A stretch of 64,000 nt of DNA from Candidatus Tetragenococcus pullicola (GTDB lineage: Bacteria > Bacillota > Bacilli > Lactobacillales > Enterococcaceae), in the NCBI GenBank assembly GCA_019115705.1, contig DXDB01000160.1, forward strand, positions 1 to 64,000, in the 5' to 3' direction. The first letter of the stretch is position 1; each line of letters begins with the position of its first letter. Position numbers and translations under genes: made by a program. Positions 20,078-29,176 of the stretch are shown piece by piece. The notes beneath the pieces are model-generated. The model did no database searches. It was not told the origin of the DNA and saw nothing but the letters and a program-made list of their open reading frames with translations.

Positions 20078-20093
20078 TGGCACAGTATTTGCT
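20078..20093 (+). promoter_or_regulatory. Sigma-54 -24/-12 promoter (TGGCACAGTATTTGCT)
   Basis: Perfect TGGCAC-N5-TTGCW upstream of PTS EIIB 2. Confidence 0.92.
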
Positions 20094-20124
20094 TATGTAC
20101 ATAGTGTAAAGGAGGAAGAACAAA

Positions 20125-20613
20125 ATGATATCAATGATTCGTATCGACGATCGTCTGGTTCACGGACAAGTAGCTGTCAAATGGTCTAAAGAACTAGGAA
20201 TTGGTCGGATTGTAGTCGTTAGTGACACGATCGCAAAAAATGAAATACAGGTAAGTGCGTTAAAAATGGCAGCGCCAACGGGTGTAAAAGTGGCTTGTTT
20301 ACCTTTAGCCAAGGCAGTCAATATTTTAAATGATCCTCGTTCGGAAAAATTAAAAATATTGGTTGTGACCAATGACCCGAAATATGTTGCTGATTTGTTG
20401 CCCTTGTTAAACGAAAAGCCTCGTTTAAACATGGCTAATTATGGACGGATTGGCGGTTCTTTAACTGATAAACAAAAGGTATCAGAAACGGTTTATTTAT
20501 CAGATGAAGATAAACAAATACTCCAAAAAGTATTTGATATGGGCTTTGATTTTCAATATCAACCATTGCCTGATGACACACCACAATCGTTAAAGAAATT
20601 GATCGGAGGATGA
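20125..20613 (+). CDS. PTS mannose family EIIB (system 2)
   Basis: RIDDRLVHGQVAVKWSKELG. Confidence 0.94.
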   Translation: MISMIRIDDRLVHGQVAVKWSKELGIGRIVVVSDTIAKNEIQVSALKMAAPTGVKVACLPLAKAVNILNDPRSEKLKILVVTNDPKYVADLLPLLNEKPRLNMANYGRIGGSLTDKQKVSETVYLSDEDKQILQKVFDMGFDFQYQPLPDDTPQSLKKLIGG

Positions 20614-20617
20614 AATT

Positions 20618-21478
20618 ATGTTGATGAATGCACTTATTGTGGGATTTGTTGTAGCTTTTGCTAAATTTATCGATTGGTGGGGCTCCACTCAATTATCACG
20701 TCCCATTTTTATCGTGGCATTATTAGGAATTTTATTAGGACACCCTAAAGAAGGAATTATTCTTGGTGCACAATTAGAATTGATCTTTTTAGGAAATGTC
20801 AGCTTAGGCGGGGTTATGCCTTCTGATATTACCTTGGGCTCTATTTTCGGAGCTGCTTTTGCGATGATTCTTGGTTCTAACTTGGAATCAGCGATCGCCT
20901 TAGCTGTACCAATTTCAATGCTAGGAACTTTGTTATATTCAGTGATTAAAATGGTCGTTACTTCATTGGTTCCTCGTTTTGAAAAATATATCCAAGACCA
21001 TGATTACAAAGGATTTAATCGTTTATGGCATTTACAATTTTGGGGCTTTGAACTAGCTTACTTCTTACTAGGATTTATTGTGATTGTAGCAGGGACAGAT
21101 GCTGTCAGTGCCTTGATCAACGCTATTCCAGATTGGGTTCAAAGTTCAATGACCGTTGCTTCTACTATGCTTCCAGCAATGGGATTAGCGCTATTATTAA
21201 AAATGTTGTGGGAAAAATCATTGGCGCCATATTACTTCTTAGGTTTTGCTCTAGGTGCTTTCTTCTTCTATGACAAAGTAACAGGAATCAGTGACGGCGC
21301 AGCTACCACTGAACCAACAAGTATGCTTTCTTTAGTACAAATTGCCTTTATCGGAGTCATCATTGCAGCTCTTGTTGTCATGAATGAACTGAAAAAAGGG
21401 AAAAAACAAGTAGAAACATCTACAGAATCCACAGCCACAGAAGATTACGATGAAAGTGAGGATTTCTTCAATGACTAG
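20618..21478 (+). CDS. PTS mannose family EIIC (system 2)
   Basis: HPKEGIILGAQLELIFLGNVSLGGVMPSD. Confidence 0.93.
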   Translation: MLMNALIVGFVVAFAKFIDWWGSTQLSRPIFIVALLGILLGHPKEGIILGAQLELIFLGNVSLGGVMPSDITLGSIFGAAFAMILGSNLESAIALAVPISMLGTLLYSVIKMVVTSLVPRFEKYIQDHDYKGFNRLWHLQFWGFELAYFLLGFIVIVAGTDAVSALINAIPDWVQSSMTVASTMLPAMGLALLLKMLWEKSLAPYYFLGFALGAFFFYDKVTGISDGAATTEPTSMLSLVQIAFIGVIIAALVVMNELKKGKKQVETSTESTATEDYDESEDFFND

Positions 21479-22325
21479 TAATGAAACAAATAATTCACTC
21501 ATGAAAATGAATAAAGAAGAAAGAAAAAAAGTTTCAAAAATGTTCTGGCGCAACCAGTTCTTAATGTTTTGTACCAGTTATACCAAGCAACAAGGGATTA
21601 CGTATGGTTGGCTATTGGCACCTTTTCTTGAAAAAATCTATGGCAAAGACTCTGATGAATTCTATGATGCCATGTACCGCCACTTAGATTTCTTTAATAC
21701 TGCGCCTGCTATGAACGGAATGATCGGCGGCTTGGTGGTCTCCATGGAAGAAGAAAATAAAGCCATGAAAGATCAAGGAGAAGAATTTGATGAAACATCT
21801 ATCTCTGCAATAAAGACTGCTTTGATGGGCCCTTTAGCAGGGATTGGTGATGCATTATATCTTTCTGTGCTACGTGTTATTGCTACCGGGGTTGCTATTG
21901 GCTTATCCCAACAAGGTAGTATCTTAGGACCAATTTTATTCTTATTGATTGTCAATGTTCCCAATATGTTAATTCGTTGGTATACCACTGTCATCGGGTA
22001 TAAAGGTGGCGGACAGTTTATCAATACCGCGATGAAATCAGGGACGTTCCAAGCCATCACAAAAGGTTGTACTGTTTTAGGGTTGATTATGACCGGTGCT
22101 ATGACGGCCCAATTTGTTACTTTCAAAACAACCTTTACCGCGGACTTTGCCAATACGACTTTTGATTTGCAACAAGTTTTTGACTCAATCATGCCAGGTT
22201 TATTGCCACTTTCAATCACAATGATTTGTTTTGCTTACTTGAGAAAACACAACAAACCTGTGACAGTCTTAGTAGCAATGTTTGTAATTTCTATTTTACT
22301 GACTCTATTAGGAGTTGCGGGTTAA
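21450..22325 (+). CDS. PTS mannose family EIID (system 2)
   Basis: ALMGPLAGIGDALYLSVLRVIATG; overlaps EIIC end; probable start at an internal ATG (MTSNETNNS). Confidence 0.93.
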   Translation: MKVRISSMTSNETNNSLMKMNKEERKKVSKMFWRNQFLMFCTSYTKQQGITYGWLLAPFLEKIYGKDSDEFYDAMYRHLDFFNTAPAMNGMIGGLVVSMEEENKAMKDQGEEFDETSISAIKTALMGPLAGIGDALYLSVLRVIATGVAIGLSQQGSILGPILFLLIVNVPNMLIRWYTTVIGYKGGGQFINTAMKSGTFQAITKGCTVLGLIMTGAMTAQFVTFKTTFTADFANTTFDLQQVFDSIMPGLLPLSITMICFAYLRKHNKPVTVLVAMFVISILLTLLGVAG

Positions 22326-22338
22326 CTTAATTATTTTA

Positions 22339-22372
22339 AAAACACCTAAGAATTTCTTAGGTGTTTTTTTCG
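22339..22372 (+). terminator. Terminator after EIID 2
   Basis: AACACCTAAGAATTTCTTAGGTGTTTTTTT. Confidence 0.85.
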
Positions 22373-22464
22373 TCTAACAGGGAAATGTCTTTTTCGATAA
22401 AAACTAACTTTTTATGCATCGGTTTTATTAAGAATTGGTTTTATCAATAATAATGCGAATCATT

Positions 22465-22594
22465 AGAAGAATCGGTGGCAAATGACTGTGCTTTTCGTCA
22501 GTAAAGGTACAGAAGAATGGCAAACAACTGTGCCTTTAGCCAGTAAAGATACAGAAGAATGGTAAACTATTGTGCCTTTAACCGGTAAAGATAC
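22465..22594. repeat. Three imperfect tandem copies of a ~42-bp non-coding unit
   Basis: Units at 22465-22510, 22511-22552, 22553-22594: AGAAGAATGGCAAACAACTGTGCCTTTAGCCAGTAAAGATAC and variants. Confidence 0.9.
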
Positions 22595-22806
22595 AGAAGA
22601 ACCCGTTGTCTAATAAGAAAGTACATCTCTAAAAAATATTAAATTTTTGATGTATCACTTTTATTTGGAATGGTCATTTTGAATAGGGCAAATCATACGA
22701 GAATTTCCATAAAGTGTTCGTTTCCTCTTTTTATAAACAAGCAAATTAATTTTTTCGATTGTTAGTTTGGTATAATAGAAGTATGAAAAAGTAGGCGACA
22801 GATAGT

Positions 22807-22822
22807 TGGCATATTTTTTGCT
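22807..22822 (+). promoter_or_regulatory. Sigma-54 -24/-12 promoter (TGGCATATTTTTTGCT)
   Basis: TGGCAT-N5-TTGCT 39 bp upstream of EIIA ORF. Confidence 0.85.
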
Positions 22823-22860
22823 TAATAAGTAATTGAATCTAGAGGAAAGAGGTCGAATGA

Positions 22861-23274
22861 ATGAAAAAAGAATATTTTATGATTTCACATAATGAATATG
22901 CAGAAGGTTTAAAAAAAGCAGTGGAGATGATTATTGGCAAACAAGATAATTTAACAGCATATGGTCTGATGCCAGGAGAACATCCGGATGAAATCACTGC
23001 AAAAATTGAACAAAGTCTAAACGATCAGACAAAAACGGTTATTTTAGGCGATATTGCAGGAGGCAGTGTTTGTAACTCCGCTCTGCGACTAACAACGAAC
23101 CCAAATGTCACACTTGTTACGGGAACCAATCTTCCATTGGCTTTAGAAGTTATTGTTTCTCAAGCAACTACTGAAGAAGAAATCGCACCAATCATGAAAG
23201 TTACCAAAGAACAAATGAAAATTTTAAAAGTAGAACCAACGCTTCCCACAGACGGTGATGATTTTTTCTCATGA
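22861..23274 (+). CDS. PTS mannose/fructose family EIIA (system 2)
   Basis: MKKEYFMISHNEYAEGLKKAVEMI..., VILGDIAGGSVCNSALR. Confidence 0.9.
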   Translation: MKKEYFMISHNEYAEGLKKAVEMIIGKQDNLTAYGLMPGEHPDEITAKIEQSLNDQTKTVILGDIAGGSVCNSALRLTTNPNVTLVTGTNLPLALEVIVSQATTEEEIAPIMKVTKEQMKILKVEPTLPTDGDDFFS

Positions 23275-25058
23275 GTTGCCTTTCAAATAGAGATGAGTTG
23301 TTGCAATGGTTTGAAGAATTACTACCAGATGATTTAAGCTATTTAGAGCAATCAGGAGGTTCTTATTTAAAAGAAATTCGTGAATTAGAAGCTTTGCTAC
23401 GACCGATGTGGGCAGTATTACCGGCGTATTTTTCTGGATCTAGAAGCAAAAAAATTTTATTTTATATAGATTGGTTGCAACAAACAATTGAAAATCAAGA
23501 ATTACCAGAAATTTCGACAGAAAACCGACAGATTGCTGTGGAGACAGGGGTGCTTGGTTATGCCTTAGGAACCTATCAAGCCGATTTTTTACATTTGTTT
23601 TCTAAAAGTGGTCAAGAGTACTTGGTTGAATGGCTAAATCAGTTGAATCACATTGTCTTCCCAGAAGGAAATTGGTATTTTTTCCTGATTTTAGTTAATG
23701 GTGGATTAAAAAAGAATGATTGCAAGTACTCGGAGATTCGATTGCAAGAAGCTTTGGAAAAAATTGATTCTTTTTATCTAGGGAATGGCTGGTATTCAGA
23801 TGGGAGAAATTTTCAACGAGATTATTATGTGGCTTTTGCTTTTCATTTTTATGGCCTATTATATAGTCGTTTTTCAAAAGATGCTCATGCGGAGAAATTT
23901 AAAAAACGTGCGGTTCGATTTTCGGAAGATTTTATCTATTGGTTTGATGAAACAGGACGTTCCTTGCCTTTTGGAAGAAGCTTAACTTATCGATTCGCTC
24001 ATGTTTCTTTCTGGGTTGCTCTTATTTTGTCTGATGTTTATGAAAAAACACCTTATTCCTTAGGACAGATAAAAAAACTTATTCTTGATCACCTGTGTTT
24101 TTGGAAAGAACAACCAATCACCGCTAGTGCAAATGGTAATTTATCGATTGGTTATGGTTATAGTCAACAACTTTTATCAGAAGATTATAATTCCCCAGGC
24201 TCCCCAATGTGGGCTTTTAAAAGTTTTTTATTGTTCGAACTTGGCGGCGATGCTTTTTTTTGGCAAGTGGCCGAAGAAAAGATCACACGACAAAAGAGCT
24301 GCGTCCAAAAAGAGGCTGGTTTTTATATTCAGACAGACGCCCACCAAACCACCGCATTATCAAATCTTCAGTATAGCCAAAACGAGCAGTTGTACCATCG
24401 CCAGGAGAAGTATAACAAATTTTGTTACTCTACGCTTTTTGGCTTTAATATTTCACGAGGAAATGAGCAAATTGAACAATTTGCGGTAGATAACTGCTTG
24501 GCGATTTCAATGGCTGGTCACCACCAATTTCAAAGTCGAACCAAAATAGAGCAAAGCCGTTGTTATAAAAACTATGGAGTGAATAGCTGGAATCTTTGGG
24601 ACGAAGTATGGATAACTAGCTATTTGCTTCCTATTGATGCGAGGAGTCATGTTCGGATTCACGAAATTACAACTCCGTATGCATTGGATACTTATGAAGG
24701 TGGCTTTCCATTATGGGATTGGAATAAAAAATATCAACAGCCACAACTCACCGATAAGTCGTGTGTTTTAGCTAATAAGTGGGGATCCTCCCAACTAGTC
24801 GATTTAAAAAATAATCGTCAGCCAGTAGTAGTTAGCCAAGGCCCCAATACCAACATTTATAACTGTGAAAAAAATGGCGTACCAGCTTTGCAAAAGACCG
24901 TGGGCAAAGGAACAACTTTATTTGCTAGTTATGTGGCAGGAGACACGGTTAAACAAAAAATGCCACATTTACATTTATTGATTGATGAAACAGGGTACCA
25001 AGTAAGCATTGACCAACAAAAATACTTTATGAAAAAGGAGCATTTTTATGACGAATGA
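23271..25058 (+). CDS. DUF2264-family protein (putative carbohydrate-active alpha/alpha-toroid enzyme)
   Basis: N-terminal RELEALLRPMWAVLPAYFSG and NGGLKKNDCKYS / YSDGRNFQRDYYVAFAFHFYGLLYS resemble DUF2264; overlaps EIIA stop. Confidence 0.75.
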   Translation: MSCLSNRDELLQWFEELLPDDLSYLEQSGGSYLKEIRELEALLRPMWAVLPAYFSGSRSKKILFYIDWLQQTIENQELPEISTENRQIAVETGVLGYALGTYQADFLHLFSKSGQEYLVEWLNQLNHIVFPEGNWYFFLILVNGGLKKNDCKYSEIRLQEALEKIDSFYLGNGWYSDGRNFQRDYYVAFAFHFYGLLYSRFSKDAHAEKFKKRAVRFSEDFIYWFDETGRSLPFGRSLTYRFAHVSFWVALILSDVYEKTPYSLGQIKKLILDHLCFWKEQPITASANGNLSIGYGYSQQLLSEDYNSPGSPMWAFKSFLLFELGGDAFFWQVAEEKITRQKSCVQKEAGFYIQTDAHQTTALSNLQYSQNEQLYHRQEKYNKFCYSTLFGFNISRGNEQIEQFAVDNCLAISMAGHHQFQSRTKIEQSRCYKNYGVNSWNLWDEVWITSYLLPIDARSHVRIHEITTPYALDTYEGGFPLWDWNKKYQQPQLTDKSCVLANKWGSSQLVDLKNNRQPVVVSQGPNTNIYNCEKNGVPALQKTVGKGTTLFASYVAGDTVKQKMPHLHLLIDETGYQVSIDQQKYFMKKEHFYDE

Positions 25059-26181
25059 AGAAACGAAACAATGGGCCGAACAAGTCTTTGAAAAAATTGA
25101 TGAAAAATTACAAGTGGAAGTCAAACGATTAGGGGATAAAATCCCTTATGTTCCTGACGAAAAAACGGGTCTTTATCAAGAAGATAAAGGAGAAACAGAT
25201 CCTGTTTGGTGGACCAACGGCTTTTGGGCAGGCATGTTATGGCAAATGTATCATGCAACTGAAAATGAAGTCTATAAAAAAGCCGCTGAATCCAATGAAG
25301 AAACCTTAGATAAAGCATTTGATATTTATACAGGCTTACATCATGATGTGGGTTTTATGTGGTTACATACAGCTGTGGCCAACTATCGTTTAACAGGTAA
25401 CGAACGTTCCAAAGCCCGTGGTTTGCATGCAGCCCATTTGTTGGCAGGACGCTATAATCCTCGTGGCAAATTTATTCGTTCATGGAATCGTGATCGAGCA
25501 GGTTGGGTCATTATCGATTCGATGTTAAATATTCCCTTACTTTACTGGGCTGAAGATACCCTAGGCGATCCTCGTTTTGGCTATGTCGCCCAAGACCACG
25601 CCGATAAAGTCATGCAAGATATTGTACGTGCAGATGGTTCAGTGAATCATATTGGTGTCTTTGATCCAACCAATGGCGATTTGTTAGAAACGCCTGCTGG
25701 TCAGGGGTATGAAAGTGGTTCTTCTTGGTCAAGAGGACAAGCTTGGGCCATTTATGGTTTTGCTTTAAGTTATTTGCATACTGGCAAAAAGGAATATTTA
25801 GAAGTTGCCAAGAAAGTTAGTCATTACTTTATTTCAGAAGTTGCCAAAACAAATTGGGTGCCACTTGTTGATTTTAGAGCACCGAAAGAACCTGTGATGT
25901 GGGACACTTCTGCTGGTATGTGTGCCGCATGTGGCTTTTTAGAAATTGCCAAGCATGTCCCTGATTATGAAAAAGAGTTGTATACCGATGCCGCTGTCAA
26001 TATTTTACAGGCAACTTTTGAAAAACATGGAATCAAAGAACTTGAAAAAGATGGCTTGATTGATCATGCTACCGGTAGTTATCATGATGAAAGATGGACA
26101 GAAGTGCCTATTATTTATAGTGACTATTACTTTGTGGAAGCTATCTTAAGACTATTGGATAAAGACTTTCTTATTTGGTAA
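25048..26181 (+). CDS. GH88/GH105-type unsaturated uronyl hydrolase
   Basis: WWTNGFWAGMLWQMYHAT, HHDVGFMWLHTAVANYRLTG, NRDRAGWVIIDSMLNIPLLYWA, YESGSSWSRGQAWAIYGFALSY. Confidence 0.9.
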   Translation: MTNEETKQWAEQVFEKIDEKLQVEVKRLGDKIPYVPDEKTGLYQEDKGETDPVWWTNGFWAGMLWQMYHATENEVYKKAAESNEETLDKAFDIYTGLHHDVGFMWLHTAVANYRLTGNERSKARGLHAAHLLAGRYNPRGKFIRSWNRDRAGWVIIDSMLNIPLLYWAEDTLGDPRFGYVAQDHADKVMQDIVRADGSVNHIGVFDPTNGDLLETPAGQGYESGSSWSRGQAWAIYGFALSYLHTGKKEYLEVAKKVSHYFISEVAKTNWVPLVDFRAPKEPVMWDTSAGMCAACGFLEIAKHVPDYEKELYTDAAVNILQATFEKHGIKELEKDGLIDHATGSYHDERWTEVPIIYSDYYFVEAILRLLDKDFLIW

Positions 26182-26194
26182 CAAGGAGAGCAAA

Positions 26195-28363
26195 ATGAAT
26201 ATTTCCGTTGAACAAACGATTCATCTTACAACAAAAAATACGCAGTTGAGTCTACTTGTTTTAGATTCAGGGCATCTGCTTTTGGGGTACTTTGGTAAAA
26301 AAATTGGGGAAGTTTCACTGGCTTATGTGGTCGAAGAGATTCAGCGAGCCAGCTATATGGCAGACACAGATGGAATCAAGGATTTCAAGCTTGAACAACT
26401 TCCCAACCTTTATCCTGCTTTTGGCAATCCCGATTTACGAACGCCCGCACATCTAGAAAGAGATGCATCAGGAAGTGCTATTGCTGATTTTCGCTATAAA
26501 TCTCATTCTTTTTCTAATGAAAAAAAGCCACTTAAGGAGTTACCCTATTGTCAAAGTCAAGAAGATGTGACCACGTTAACCATTATTTTGGAAGATGCCT
26601 TGACTAAAAATGAATTGGCAATTACTCTTTCCGCTTTTGAAAAACAGGATGTCTTTACACAATCTGTTTGCTACCATAATCATTCAGAAGCGACCATCCA
26701 AATTGAAAATATGCAAAGTTTATCGCTCGATTTTTTGTCTGATCGCTTTGATTTGATTACGTTAAATGGTGCTTGGGGAAGAGAGACAAAGATCAATAGA
26801 CGACCGCTTGTTCAAGGAATACAAGGGGTCGATAGTAAAAGAGGAGCAAGTGGTCATGGCCAAAATCCTTTTATTGCCTTGGTAGATCCTCAGACAAATG
26901 ATGAACAAGGCACTGCAATTGCCTGCAGTTTATTATATAGTGGAAATTTTCAAGCAAGTGCTGAAGTGGACATGCATCAAAATACCCGTCTACAAATTGG
27001 CATCAATCCTTTTCAATTTTCTTGGGAACTTGTTTCTGGGGATTCTTTTACCACACCCGAAGCTGTCTTTTTCTATACAGATCAAGGCTTAAACACTCTT
27101 AGCCAAACCTTTCATCGTTTTTATCAAAATTGTTTATTGCGGGGGCCTTGGGCAAAAAAAAGCCGTCCTGTCTTGTTAAATAGCTGGGAAACCTTTTATT
27201 TTGATTTTAATCGCGAAAAATTAGAAAAACTGGCAGAAAAAGCAAAAGAAATTGGTATTGAATGCTTTGTGGTAGATGACGGATGGTTTTCAAAGCGAGC
27301 AGATAGTTCCTCTTCTTTAGGAGATTGGGTACCTAATGAAGCCAAATTAGGAGGTTCTTTAACCGATGTGATTCAAAGCATTCATCAAAAAAAGATGTTA
27401 TTTGGCCTATGGTTGGAGCCTGAAATGGTTTCGCCAGACAGTGATCTTTACCGCAATCATCCCGATTGGATTATTCAAAGCCCAGGAAGAACTCCGCAAC
27501 TAATCCGAGAACAATATGTGTTAGATTTGTCACTGAAAGAGGTTCAAGACCATTTAATCGTGGTGTTAACCACGCTTTTGAAAACATATAAAATCGATTA
27601 TATCAAATGGGACATGAATCGCAATATGACGGATCTTTGGAGTGGCGGGTTACCAGAAAATAGACAGAACGAATTGGCACACCGTTATATTTTAGGCTTA
27701 TACCGTATTCTTGAAGAAGTGACGCAAGCTTTTCCTCACGTATTATTTGAAAGTTGTGCCGGTGGAGGTGGGCGTTTTGACCCGGGGATGTTGTATTATA
27801 TGCCTCAAACTTGGACCAGCGATGATAGTGATGCAATCAGCCGTTTGTCAATTCAAGAAGGGACGAGCTTTGTCTATCCACCAGTAGCCATGAGTTGTCA
27901 TGTGTCGGCAGTCCCAAACCATCAATTGGGCCGAATGACCTCTTTAAATACGCGAACAACGGTGGCCCAACAAGGAAATTTCGGATATGAACTTGATTTA
28001 AATCAGCTTTCAAAAAGTGAAGAAGATGAACTCAAGCAGCAGATTGTATCCTATAAAAAAGAACGAGAAACCTTACAATTTGGGATACATTATCGTTTGT
28101 CACCCTATGATAAAAACCAAGTAGCTTGGCAAAAAAAGAATGAGAAAACAGGGGATATCATTGTGAGTCATGTGACGATATTGGTTCAACCCAATACCGT
28201 CCAAAAACGGTTAAAACTGGAAGGATTGAATCCACAAGCAAGTTATTCATTTGAAAATACCGTGCGTACGGGATCCGAATTGATGGAAATTGGTTTAATG
28301 ATTCCACGCCCCTCTCATGATTTTTATGCAAGTCAATGGTTCTTAAAAAAAGTAAAGGAGTAA
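26195..28363 (+). CDS. GH36 alpha-galactosidase
   Basis: RPVLLNSWETFYFDF, FVVDDGWFSKR, YIKWDMNRNMTD nucleophile region, LFESCAGGGGRFDPGMLYYMPQTWTSDDSDAI. Confidence 0.95.
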   Translation: MNISVEQTIHLTTKNTQLSLLVLDSGHLLLGYFGKKIGEVSLAYVVEEIQRASYMADTDGIKDFKLEQLPNLYPAFGNPDLRTPAHLERDASGSAIADFRYKSHSFSNEKKPLKELPYCQSQEDVTTLTIILEDALTKNELAITLSAFEKQDVFTQSVCYHNHSEATIQIENMQSLSLDFLSDRFDLITLNGAWGRETKINRRPLVQGIQGVDSKRGASGHGQNPFIALVDPQTNDEQGTAIACSLLYSGNFQASAEVDMHQNTRLQIGINPFQFSWELVSGDSFTTPEAVFFYTDQGLNTLSQTFHRFYQNCLLRGPWAKKSRPVLLNSWETFYFDFNREKLEKLAEKAKEIGIECFVVDDGWFSKRADSSSSLGDWVPNEAKLGGSLTDVIQSIHQKKMLFGLWLEPEMVSPDSDLYRNHPDWIIQSPGRTPQLIREQYVLDLSLKEVQDHLIVVLTTLLKTYKIDYIKWDMNRNMTDLWSGGLPENRQNELAHRYILGLYRILEEVTQAFPHVLFESCAGGGGRFDPGMLYYMPQTWTSDDSDAISRLSIQEGTSFVYPPVAMSCHVSAVPNHQLGRMTSLNTRTTVAQQGNFGYELDLNQLSKSEEDELKQQIVSYKKERETLQFGIHYRLSPYDKNQVAWQKKNEKTGDIIVSHVTILVQPNTVQKRLKLEGLNPQASYSFENTVRTGSELMEIGLMIPRPSHDFYASQWFLKKVKE

Positions 28364-28367
28364 ACAA

Positions 28368-29162
28368 ATGCTAACAATAAAGTTATTTGATGAAGATGGA
28401 AAACTTGTGGACCAACGTAGTCATGAAAAAGAGACTTATCTAGGCTTTAAAGACCGCCCTTACTCGCCAGGAGAAAAAATTGTCGTTGAGACAGATACTT
28501 CTAACCAATTTGTTTGGGTACAAGTAGATGAAGCCATTGAACCAAGCCTTGTTTATTTTAAAGAAAAGGTTTGGGAATTTCCTATTATTACAGATGATGA
28601 GTTGAGAAGAGCGTATTGTAGTCATTTATTTAGTGGACCAAAACACTACATTCGGGCCTTCTTACCAAGTGCGGCAGAGGTTTCGGCTTATCGTAATTTA
28701 GCTAGAAATGCCCACGACCAAAAAGAAGATACTGGTGTTTATCCGCATGCCTATGCCAATGTGGAAACCAGAAACGAATCGACTTTTTTTGCAAGAAATG
28801 CCATCGACGGGATTATTGCCAATGAAAGTCACGGGTCTTACCCTTACCAATCTTGGGGAATCAACCAACAAGCCGATGCTCAACTCACGATTGATTTCGG
28901 CCGCAAAATAAGGACCGATAAAATTGCTTTAGTTTTAAGAGGAGATTACCCTCATGATAGTTATTGGACCCAAGTGACGCTTTCTTTTGACGATGATAGT
29001 GAGTATGTTTTAAAAACAGAAGATAAGATGGATCGACAATATTTTGAATTTCCTGAACAAATAACGCAAACCGTTACCTTAAAAGATTTGATCAAGCATG
29101 AAGACGAATCACCATTTCCAGCTTTGACAGAGTTTGAAGTGTACGGTCACGAAGTAAACTAG
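28368..29162 (+). CDS. Cytoplasmic discoidin/CBM-like protein of unknown function
   Basis: ARNAIDGIIANESHGSYPYQSWGINQQADAQLTIDFGRKIRTDKIALVLRGDYPHDSYW resembles a discoidin/F5-8C-like fold; no signal peptide. Confidence 0.6.
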   Translation: MLTIKLFDEDGKLVDQRSHEKETYLGFKDRPYSPGEKIVVETDTSNQFVWVQVDEAIEPSLVYFKEKVWEFPIITDDELRRAYCSHLFSGPKHYIRAFLPSAAEVSAYRNLARNAHDQKEDTGVYPHAYANVETRNESTFFARNAIDGIIANESHGSYPYQSWGINQQADAQLTIDFGRKIRTDKIALVLRGDYPHDSYWTQVTLSFDDDSEYVLKTEDKMDRQYFEFPEQITQTVTLKDLIKHEDESPFPALTEFEVYGHEVN

Positions 29163-29176
29163 GAGGAAAAGACAAA

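Noticed and set aside
22465-22594. Three tandem repeats as a CRISPR array
   Set aside because: Units are contiguous with no unique spacers and are imperfect; no cas genes nearby.
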